This document shows, piece by piece, positions 1-6,186 of a stretch of DNA of 6,186 nucleotides (its first letter is position 1; each line of letters starts with the position of its first letter). The DNA is taken from assembly GCA_903837255.1 (NCBI GenBank), contig CAILTZ010000695.1, forward strand, positions 1-6,186, in the 5' to 3' direction. Both the position numbers and the translations under genes were made by a program. Source of the DNA: an uncultured Pirellula sp. (lineage in GTDB: Bacteria > Planctomycetota > Planctomycetia > Pirellulales > Pirellulaceae). The notes under the pieces are model-generated. The model was given only the letters and a program-made list of their open reading frames with translations, had not been told where the DNA came from and did no database searches.

Positions 1-560
<560 letters not shown>

Positions 561-584
561 ACCGATAGCGGCGATGGCAACTAC

Positions 585-626
585 GAATCAGCAAATAAGA
601 ATCAGCAAATAAGAATCAGCAATTAC
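585..626. repeat. 14-bp direct tandem repeat, three copies
   Basis: The unit GAATCAGCAAATAA occurs perfectly at 585-598 and 599-612. A third copy at 613-626 matches for its first ten bases and then drifts, and a more degenerate echo (GAACAGCATAGAA) follows at 627-639. It lies in the spacer between tgt and the oxidoreductase gene and is far richer in A than the flanking genes. Every copy carries stop codons, so it is non-coding. It could be replication slippage, a repeated protein-binding site or part of the leader of the downstream operon; the sequence does not decide between these. Confidence 0.85.
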
Positions 627-651
627 GAACAGCATAGAAACAGGAAAGATT

Positions 652-657
652 GGAAAG
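652..657 (+). promoter_or_regulatory. Probable ribosome binding site of the oxidoreductase gene
   Basis: GGAAAG lies six bases before the ATG at 664. It is a modest Shine-Dalgarno match but well spaced. A TAA at 658-660, in frame with that ATG, rules out a longer N-terminus and fixes the start. Confidence 0.5.
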
Positions 658-663
658 TAAGGT

Positions 664-1917
664 ATGGCCAAGCGAGTATTGATCATTGGGAACGGCATCA
701 TCGGTTTGTCATCGGCGCTGGCAGCACTTCGGAGTGGATTTGACGTTACGGTTTTGGATCGGCATGCGGAGCACATTGAGAACTGCTCGTATGGAAATTC
801 TGGGATGGTTGTCCCGAGTCATTTTGTTCCCATTGCGCAGCCAGGAGTGATATCGCAGGGGCTGCGTTGGATGCGTGATCCTGAGAGCCCCTTTTATGTA
901 CAACCCCGTATGAATTTGGATCTGATCAAATGGGGGATGCGTTTTTACATGTCGACCCATCGGGATCAGGTCGCCGCCGGTTCCGAGCTTTTGAAGCAGA
1001 TGCATTTGGCGTCGCGTGAACTGTACTGCCAGTGGCAAGATCAGGGGATCGATTGTTCGCTCTCGACGCGGGGATTGCTGATGCTCTGCAATAGCGCCCA
1101 TGGGCTCGAGGAGGAAGCGGCACTGGCCCAGAAGGCCCGCGAACTTGGGATCCCAGCATCGGTGCTCGATGCGCGAGAGACAGCGGCGTTGGACCCCAAT
1201 ATCACCATGAAGGTTCAGGGTAGTGTTTACTACCAAAAGGACTGCCATTTAAATCCTGCCCAATTGATCGGCTCGCTGAGAAAAAAGATCGATTCGCTAG
1301 GCGGTAAGTTTGTCTATGGCCAACACGTCGTCGGTTGGGACGAGCAAGCCGGACAGATACGGGCCGTGAGGACGCTCAAGGGTACGTTCGAAGCCGACGA
1401 GTTTGTGCTCAGTACCGGAGTGTGGTCCGATGGAATGTCCAAGCCGCTGGGGCTAAAGATCCCCATGCAGCCAGGGAAAGGCTATTCGCTGACGCTCCCC
1501 GATCCGGTGGAGTTGCCCAAGGTATGTTCGATCTTGGTCGAGGCCAAGGTGGCTGTGACTCCGATCGGCTCGGCGCTTCGATTCGGCGGCACCATGCAAC
1601 TCGGTGAGCTCAACGAATCGATCGACCCAAGGCGACTAGCTGGGATTCTCAAGAGCATTCCTCAATACATGCCCTTGTTCAAACCGTCGCATTTCGAAGG
1701 CATCGAGCCGTGGGTGGGTCTGCGGCCGGTCTCTCCCGATGGATTGCCTTACATCGGCCGGACCAGTCTGGTGCGGAATTTGGTGGTTGCCACCGGTCAT
1801 GCGATGATGGGGGTTAGTTTAGGGCCGATCACCGGCGAGCTAGTGGCCCAGATCCTATTGGGCAAGCCCACGAGCATCGATCTTCGGCACGCTTCGGTCG
1901 ATCGGTTTCGGGAATAA
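664..1917 (+). CDS. FAD-dependent oxidoreductase of the DAO family, D-amino acid dehydrogenase-like
   Basis: A 417-residue flavoprotein of the D-amino acid oxidase (DAO) superfamily, close in length to DadA (about 430). Members oxidise the C-N bond of amino or imino acids, often feeding electrons to the respiratory chain. The N-terminus is a textbook Rossmann FAD motif (IIGNGIIGLSSA, G9-x-G11-x2-G14), ending in the acidic residue of VTVLDR (D32). GNSGMV (44-49) fits the flavin-proximal loop. PGKGYSLTL (270-278), LRFGGTMQLG (305-314) and WVGLRPVSPDGLPYIG (350-365) followed by ATGHAMMG (376-383) are the substrate-barrel and second FAD-contact segments of DadA, glycine oxidase and hydroxyproline oxidase-type proteins. 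There is no signal peptide. The GHAMMG ending recalls FAD enzymes of D-hydroxyproline catabolism as much as classical DadA, so the substrate is open. It sits six bases before the epimerase gene, suggesting cotranscription, although a link to sugar nucleotide metabolism is not obvious. Confidence 0.9.
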   Translation: MAKRVLIIGNGIIGLSSALAALRSGFDVTVLDRHAEHIENCSYGNSGMVVPSHFVPIAQPGVISQGLRWMRDPESPFYVQPRMNLDLIKWGMRFYMSTHRDQVAAGSELLKQMHLASRELYCQWQDQGIDCSLSTRGLLMLCNSAHGLEEEAALAQKARELGIPASVLDARETAALDPNITMKVQGSVYYQKDCHLNPAQLIGSLRKKIDSLGGKFVYGQHVVGWDEQAGQIRAVRTLKGTFEADEFVLSTGVWSDGMSKPLGLKIPMQPGKGYSLTLPDPVELPKVCSILVEAKVAVTPIGSALRFGGTMQLGELNESIDPRRLAGILKSIPQYMPLFKPSHFEGIEPWVGLRPVSPDGLPYIGRTSLVRNLVVATGHAMMGVSLGPITGELVAQILLGKPTSIDLRHASVDRFRE

Positions 1918-1923
1918 GCCTTC

Positions 1924-2991
1924 ATGAGAGTATTGGTTACCGGATCGAGCGGCTTGGTAGGTTCGACAGCAGTGCGGCATTGGGACTCTCTGGGAGCCGA
2001 CGTCATCGGGGTCGACAACGACATGCGCAAGGTCTTTTTTGGAGACCAAGGAAGCACGCGTTGGAATCTGGAATTGCTCAAAACGCAGACCAAGCGATTC
2101 GAGTCGCATGCAATCGACGTGAGGGATCGCGAAGCGATTTTCGAGTTGATCCGCAAGAAACCACCTGGGTTGGTGATCCACTGCGCGGCGCAGCCTTCTC
2201 ACGATAAGGCACGAGAGATTCCGCTGGTGGATTTCGAGGTCAATGCTCTTGGGACTCTGAACATCCTTGAAGCCGTACGGCGATACGCCGAGGATGCTGT
2301 CGTGTGCCACATGAGTACCAACAAGGTTTATGGTGACGCTCCCAACGAGGTGCCGTTGGTCGAGCATGCGACTCGCTTCGATTATGCTCTCCAAGAGGAT
2401 TATCACGGAATCGATGAGACCTGCAGAATCGATCGAACGATGCACTCTGTGTTTGGAGCATCCAAGACGGCTGCCGACGTGATGGCCCAGGAATATGGCA
2501 AGTACTATGGGTTGAAAGTTGGGGTGTTTCGAGGAGGGTGTTTGACCGGAAGAGCCCACTCGGGAGTCGAGTTGCATGGATTTCTATCGTATCTGGTGCA
2601 CGTCGCGGTCCATCGCAAACCTTACACGATTTTTGGTTATGGAGGCAAGCAGGTTCGCGATCAAATCGACAGCTTGGACGTCGTCGCAGCCTTGGAGGCA
2701 TTTTCATGCAATCCACGCGCTGGGGAGGTCTATAATCTTGGGGGCGGACGAGAAAACTCTGCATCCGTGCTGGAGTGTATCGCATTGATCGAGAAGCTCA
2801 GTTCCTACCGTGTCGAGTACCGCTTGAGCGATCAAAACCGAGTCGGAGACCACATCTGTTACATCTCGGATTGTCGAAAGCTGAAACGAGACTATCCGAA
2901 TTGGCATGTTGGGATTAACCTGGAAAGAATTCTTGTGGAAATGATCGAAAACGACCAGCGGATCACGAAAAACTTGAGCCTGAGGAATTGA
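1924..2991 (+). CDS. NAD-dependent nucleotide-sugar epimerase/dehydratase (extended SDR, CDP-paratose 2-epimerase-like)
   Basis: A 355-residue extended short-chain dehydrogenase, expected to act on an NDP-sugar using tightly bound NAD. The NAD-binding motif GSSGLVG is at 7-13, with D31 in GVDND contacting the adenosine ribose. HCAAQPSH (86-93), the central MSTNKVYGD (130-138), GIDET (162-166), SKTAAD (180-185) and GKQVRD (241-246) follow in the order found in CDP-tyvelose/paratose 2-epimerase, the family it most resembles. The catalytic YxxxK is F177-G-A-S-K181: the Lys is kept but Tyr is Phe (codon TTT, 2452-2454). FRGGCLTG (202-209) and VELHGFLSYL (215-224) form the substrate lid. I have an impression that a bacterial subfamily shares this Phe, so it need not mean an inactive enzyme. 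The start ATG lies six bases after the upstream stop with a weak GGGA ten bases ahead. The real substrate is unknown. Confidence 0.88.
   Translation: MRVLVTGSSGLVGSTAVRHWDSLGADVIGVDNDMRKVFFGDQGSTRWNLELLKTQTKRFESHAIDVRDREAIFELIRKKPPGLVIHCAAQPSHDKAREIPLVDFEVNALGTLNILEAVRRYAEDAVVCHMSTNKVYGDAPNEVPLVEHATRFDYALQEDYHGIDETCRIDRTMHSVFGASKTAADVMAQEYGKYYGLKVGVFRGGCLTGRAHSGVELHGFLSYLVHVAVHRKPYTIFGYGGKQVRDQIDSLDVVAALEAFSCNPRAGEVYNLGGGRENSASVLECIALIEKLSSYRVEYRLSDQNRVGDHICYISDCRKLKRDYPNWHVGINLERILVEMIENDQRITKNLSLRN
2982..2986 (+). promoter_or_regulatory. Ribosome binding site deciding the start of the GalU-like gene
   Basis: GAGGA inside the last codons of the epimerase gene lies seven bases before the ATG at 2994. 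The alternative TTG at 2988 would have only one base of spacing, so the ATG is preferred. The placement suggests translational coupling between the two genes. Confidence 0.7.
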
Positions 2992-2993
2992 AA

Positions 2994-3833
2994 ATGAAGA
3001 TTCGAAAGGCGGTTGTCACGGCGGCCGGTCCGGGGCAAGGAGGCTTGCCGCTTCAGAACTTGGTCGATCGAGACGGTCGGGAAAAGACCGTCATCGAAAT
3101 GATCGTCGAGGAAATCGATTCCGCTGGGATTGATTCGGTTGCGATCGTGATCAACTCCGAGGCCGAAAACGCCTACCGCCAGGCGGCTGGCAGCTACAAG
3201 GATCGCCTGACTTTTGTATCCCAAAGCAGTCTCGGGGCGGGTTACGGACAGGCTATTTTGAGTTGTAAAGATTACGTAGGCGACGAACCGTTCCTGCATA
3301 TGGTCGGAGATCACCTGTGCTTTAGCGGAAGCCAAAAGCGCTGTGCGGCTCAGCTTTGCGAAGCGGCACGCCAGCAAGAATGCAGCATCTCGGCAGTCCA
3401 GGCGACTCGCGAATCTCTGTTGCCTTATTTTGGAACCATTGGCGGTGTGCGTCTGCAAGAGTTCGAACGATTGTTCGAGGTCAAGAAGGTGATTGAAAAA
3501 CCGACCCCGACGATCGCCGAACAGGAACTCCTGACTGCTGGTTTGAGGAGCGGGAACTACTTGTGTTTCTTTGGCATGCATGTGCTCATGCCGAGCATTT
3601 TCGAGTATCTTTCGGATGCGATCAGTGCCAAGGGCACTCCCGTTCCATTGACTGAGGGACTGCAAGCCACGTTGAATCGCGAGCGATACTTGGCCTACGA
3701 AATCGACGGCCTAAGGTACAATCTGGGAGTTAAATTTGGGCTGCTCAACTCACAACTCGCCTTGGGATTATCCGGTGTAGACCGGGACCATGTGCTCACG
3801 CAACTGATCGATGTCCTGAGTCTTCATCGATAG
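2994..3833 (+). CDS. GalU-like sugar-phosphate nucleotidyltransferase with degenerate signature motif
   Basis: A 279-residue protein with the nucleotidyltransferase fold of UTP-glucose-1-phosphate uridylyltransferase (GalU, about 300 residues), a family that joins an NTP to a sugar-1-phosphate. The opening KAVVTAAGPG (5-14) aligns with KAVIPVAGLG of GalU, but the following T-R-x2-P-x2-K is replaced by Q-G-G-L-P-L-Q-N (15-22), so the catalytic Arg and Lys are missing. SLGAGYGQAIL (79-89) corresponds to the base/ribose contact PLG..GA segment. HMVGDH (102-107) keeps the metal-binding Asp (D106), and VIEKP (166-170) is the family's EKP motif. RYNLGVKFG (241-249) replaces the usual DCGNKLG or D-x-G metal site with Asn (N243). 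It is two bases after the epimerase stop and 19 before the fusion gene. It may be an atypical enzyme or a regulatory, non-catalytic homologue; the fold is surer than the activity. Confidence 0.83.
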   Translation: MKIRKAVVTAAGPGQGGLPLQNLVDRDGREKTVIEMIVEEIDSAGIDSVAIVINSEAENAYRQAAGSYKDRLTFVSQSSLGAGYGQAILSCKDYVGDEPFLHMVGDHLCFSGSQKRCAAQLCEAARQQECSISAVQATRESLLPYFGTIGGVRLQEFERLFEVKKVIEKPTPTIAEQELLTAGLRSGNYLCFFGMHVLMPSIFEYLSDAISAKGTPVPLTEGLQATLNRERYLAYEIDGLRYNLGVKFGLLNSQLALGLSGVDRDHVLTQLIDVLSLHR

Positions 3834-3839
3834 AACACC

Positions 3840-3845
3840 AGGGAG
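3840..3845 (+). promoter_or_regulatory. Ribosome binding site of the kinase-nucleotidyltransferase gene
   Basis: AGGGAG is a strong Shine-Dalgarno match seven bases before the GTG at 3853. It matters because this GTG is the only sensible start: no in-frame ATG occurs until 4192, which would cost the first 113 residues. Confidence 0.75.
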
Positions 3846-3852
3846 TACAAAC

Positions 3853-6186
3853 GTGACAGTTGTATCGCATGCAGATCATTGGATTCAGGCCATTACCGCT
3901 TCGGATGATCAAACTCGAAACGAGTCGATAGAGTCGTTGGGCAAAGGGCTCAGCGCCCAGGAGTATCTTCAAGTCTCGCTCGAATTGGATCGTTTCCGGC
4001 GCAGCACGGGCAATCTCTATCACCGTGTCAGGGCTGACTTTCTTATCTCTTCGATCTACCGCTATCAGTTGCCCGGTAAACTTTCCGAGTCCCAAGCTGG
4101 TCTTCTGCCACATGAGGCTTACCAGCACATCCTCGAGCGTCGATTCTCCGAAGCGATCGATCTGTTGCTAGACTTTCAAGAGCAGCAAGGAATGAACCAT
4201 GCCTATTGCAGTGCTTTGGCCAAGGCGTATTACCAGCATGGGATTCAAACGCTTGCAGACCAGGTCCGACGCAGCGTTCGGACGGTGCGAGGCAATCAGT
4301 GGATGTTTCGCATCACCCATCCCGATGATCAGCCGCTGAGGATTCGACAGGAGCTATTGCGCAAAGATCCAAAGACAGGCGACTGGCCGATCTTGCTAGA
4401 GCGAACCTCGGTGCGCATGGACTTCACCCATTCAGGCTGGAGCGATATCTTCTTCCTTGGAATGGACTTCCCCGAAGGGGCTCGGGTTATCAACGCGTCG
4501 ATCAACTTAGGCGTCTACGGTCGCGACGCTCAACCCAAACCTCCGGTGGAAGCCTATGTAAGAATCATCGACAAACCAGTGCTGCGTTTGGTCAGCACCG
4601 ACTTAGGGGTCGATGCCGAGATCCATAAGGTCGATGAGGTTTTCGATTTTGCGAAAGACTACTTGGGGCTTCTCAAAGGTGCTTGTATCGCCTCGGGATT
4701 GGTACCACCCGGGATGGAGGGATGCGGTCGTCCAATCACAGAACTATTGAAGATCATCACCCAGACGCATGGACTGGGAATTGAGATCGTCAGCAAAGTC
4801 AACGACATCCCCAAAGGCTCGCGATTGGCCGTTTCGACCAATCTATTGAGTTGCCTGATCGGTGCGATCATGAGAGCCACCGGACAAGTTCAGAATCTTC
4901 AGGGTGGCCTGGATGTAACCGACCAACGCTTGATCACTGCCCGAGCTATCTTGGGCGAATGGTTGGGGGGATCCGGTGGGGGCTGGCAAGACTCCGGCGG
5001 GATCTGGCAAGGAGTCAAACGAATTGAAGGAGTATTCGCGACGCAAGAAGATCCAGAATATGGTATCAGTCGAGGGCGCTTGCTGCCTAAGCACACGATC
5101 CTGACAGAGGACCTGCTCCCAGAGAGTTCAAGGCAAGCTCTCGAGGAGAGCCTGATCTTGATTTATGGTGGCATGGCTCAAAACGTTGGGCCAATCCTCG
5201 AGATGGTCACCGAAAAGTACCTGACTCGAGGGGACAAAGAATGGCATGCTCGACTCGAAGCGATCCAGATCTATGAGCAAATCATCAACGCGCTAACCCG
5301 TGGAGATATTCGAGAGCTTGCGTCTCTGACGACCCGCAATTTCGCCGGTCCTCTGCAAACCATCATTCCCTGGTGCACCAATCGATTCACCGAATCTCTC
5401 ATCGAGCAATGCCGAGAAAAATGGGGGGATCAGTACTGGGGCTTTTTGATGCTCGGTGGCATGTCAGGTGGCGGTATGGGCTTTTTCTTCGCTCCGAAAA
5501 TCCGAAGTCAAGCCCAGCGTTGGCTTTTGGAAACCCTGGTCCAAACCAAGAGGTCGCTGCAAGAACGATTACCCTTTGCGATGGATCCAGTGGTTTATGA
5601 TTTCCAAATCAATGATCGCGGTTCTTGGTGCGAACTACTTCAGGCAGAGTCGGCGAAAATGCCCGAAAGCTACTACTCGATCCTGGCCCCCAGGCTCATT
5701 CGTGGCAACATCAGGGATCTGAGCGATCAGTCCAAGCGGGATTTAGCCAGACTCAACCAAGCCTGCCACGAAGACCCAAAGAGAGCAGGTAGGTTGCTCG
5801 AACGGATCCTGCCGCAAAGCACCTCCAACAAAGATCAAAACCAGAGCCTGCAATTCAAACTTCAACAAAACGGCTTTGATCTCCAACAGCATGAGCAAAT
5901 TCGAGCCGATATCCTCTCGGGGCGAATCAGCTTGGCCACCAATCGCCTCCCACGGAACATCGATATTTCAGATGTCCGAAATTCCGATTACATCGACCTT
6001 CGAGACCGGTCCGATGGGCACTCCGCGGATGATCACGCGGAGGCTCAGCGAGCCATTAGGGACTCCCAAGTCGGCGTGATCACTTTGGCTGCAGGAGTCG
6101 GTTCACGTTGGACCAATGGGGCCGGGGTGGTCAAGGGACTTCACCCGTTCTGTCGCTTCCAAGGAAAGCACCGCAGTTTCATCGAA
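3853..6186 (+). CDS. GHMP sugar kinase fused to a sugar-nucleotide pyrophosphorylase domain (fucokinase/FKP-like), 3' end outside window
   Basis: Starts at GTG and reads 778 codons without a stop to the window edge. Residues 1-170 are a soluble, probably helical region with no motif I recognise. A GHMP-kinase core of the L-fucokinase type follows: VRMDFTHSGWSDIFF (187-201) matches the R-x-D-x2-GGWSD sugar-binding motif; IPKGSRLAVSTN (319-330) sits where GHMP enzymes carry the ATP loop P-x-GSGLGTSS, but R324, A326 and V327 replace its key small residues; GGSGGGWQDSGG (372-383) is the fucokinase GGGWQD motif; GGMSGGGMGFFF (535-546) is the C-terminal glycine-rich GHMP motif. Residues 560-735 form a hydrophilic linker. 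At 740-766, GVITLAAGVGSRW then VVKGLHPF begins a nucleotidyltransferase domain with the G-x-GSR loop and a Lys. Expected role: sugar to sugar-1-phosphate, then to NDP-sugar, in the cytoplasm. Substrate unknown. The domain order is the reverse of Bacteroides FKP. The kinase call is good; the second domain is judged from its first 40 residues only. Confidence 0.82.
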   Translation, partial: MTVVSHADHWIQAITASDDQTRNESIESLGKGLSAQEYLQVSLELDRFRRSTGNLYHRVRADFLISSIYRYQLPGKLSESQAGLLPHEAYQHILERRFSEAIDLLLDFQEQQGMNHAYCSALAKAYYQHGIQTLADQVRRSVRTVRGNQWMFRITHPDDQPLRIRQELLRKDPKTGDWPILLERTSVRMDFTHSGWSDIFFLGMDFPEGARVINASINLGVYGRDAQPKPPVEAYVRIIDKPVLRLVSTDLGVDAEIHKVDEVFDFAKDYLGLLKGACIASGLVPPGMEGCGRPITELLKIITQTHGLGIEIVSKVNDIPKGSRLAVSTNLLSCLIGAIMRATGQVQNLQGGLDVTDQRLITARAILGEWLGGSGGGWQDSGGIWQGVKRIEGVFATQEDPEYGISRGRLLPKHTILTEDLLPESSRQALEESLILIYGGMAQNVGPILEMVTEKYLTRGDKEWHARLEAIQIYEQIINALTRGDIRELASLTTRNFAGPLQTIIPWCTNRFTESLIEQCREKWGDQYWGFLMLGGMSGGGMGFFFAPKIRSQAQRWLLETLVQTKRSLQERLPFAMDPVVYDFQINDRGSWCELLQAESAKMPESYYSILAPRLIRGNIRDLSDQSKRDLARLNQACHEDPKRAGRLLERILPQSTSNKDQNQSLQFKLQQNGFDLQQHEQIRADILSGRISLATNRLPRNIDISDVRNSDYIDLRDRSDGHSADDHAEAQRAIRDSQVGVITLAAGVGSRWTNGAGVVKGLHPFCRFQGKHRSFIE

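Noticed and set aside
561..584. Rho-independent terminator after tgt
   Set aside because: Only a trivial three-base inverted repeat (CCG/CGG) is present and no T-run follows, so I cannot support a terminator.
585..639. CRISPR-like array
   Set aside because: The units abut directly with no spacers, and 14 bases is too short for a CRISPR repeat.
585..663. Sigma-70-type promoter in the spacer
   Set aside because: The stretch is A-rich and contains TAAGAAT-like words, but no matching -35 element at proper spacing could be found, so I do not call one.
709..1248. A 179-codon minus-strand frame
   Set aside because: It is fully inside the FAD oxidoreductase gene, with an Arg/His-rich, low-complexity translation typical of a shadow frame.
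1855..2577. A 240-codon open frame on the minus strand
   Set aside because: It lies antisense across the epimerase gene, whose motifs are clear on the + strand. The translation shows no recognisable domain, and the length fits a by-product of codon bias.
2988..2990. TTG as start of the GalU-like gene
   Set aside because: The GAGGA ribosome site ends one base before it, which is too close, while the ATG at 2994 has seven-base spacing and matches the MK-I-R-K-A opening expected of the family.
2892..3665. A 257-codon open frame on the minus strand
   Set aside because: It is antisense to the GalU-like gene, has no ribosome binding site that I could support and no family motif, and overlaps two well-supported genes.
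5373..6079. Several short + strand frames of 67-88 codons in the last kilobase
   Set aside because: They are out of frame with the continuous 778-codon frame that carries the kinase and nucleotidyltransferase motifs, and show no motif of their own.

Overview
The window looks like chromosomal DNA of a moderately GC-rich bacterium. All five genes lie on the + strand. The style of the proteins fits Planctomycetota, possibly Pirellulales: a Tgt with that kind of C-terminus, a 'FGASK' CDP-paratose-2-epimerase-like protein, and a large kinase/nucleotidyltransferase fusion. This assignment is recollection of family character, not a search result.

Layout. Positions 1-560 hold the C-terminal part of tgt (queuine tRNA-ribosyltransferase), cut by the window start. 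A 103-base spacer (561-663) follows, containing an AT-rich 14-bp tandem repeat. Then come four tightly packed genes: an FAD-dependent D-amino-acid-dehydrogenase-like oxidoreductase (664-1917), an NAD-dependent sugar-nucleotide epimerase/dehydratase of the SDR superfamily (1924-2991), a GalU-like sugar-phosphate nucleotidyltransferase with a worn active-site signature (2994-3833), and a very long frame from a GTG at 3853 that stays open to the window end (778 codons, no stop). Gaps between these four are 6, 2 and 19 bases, so they probably form one operon. No gene-free stretch exceeds 300 bases, and I see no RNA gene, insertion sequence, CRISPR array or convincing terminator.

The last frame is the most interesting object. 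By hand translation its middle is a GHMP-type sugar kinase resembling the kinase half of fucokinase/FKP proteins, with a GWSD motif, a GGGWQD motif and a glycine-rich C-terminal motif. At the very end of the window a second domain begins with the nucleotide-binding signature LAAGVGSRW followed by VVKGLHPF, as in sugar-nucleotide pyrophosphorylases. It therefore seems to be a kinase-pyrophosphorylase fusion in the opposite domain order to Bacteroides FKP.

Taken together, genes 3-5 suggest a sugar activation and conversion module: a free sugar is phosphorylated, converted to an NDP-sugar, and epimerised or oxidised at the nucleotide-sugar level. Three of the enzymes carry departures from textbook motifs: Phe in place of the SDR catalytic Tyr, loss of the GxGTR arginine in the GalU-like protein, and a rewritten GHMP phosphate-binding loop. 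The sugar, the product and the role of the oxidoreductase cannot be read from the sequence.
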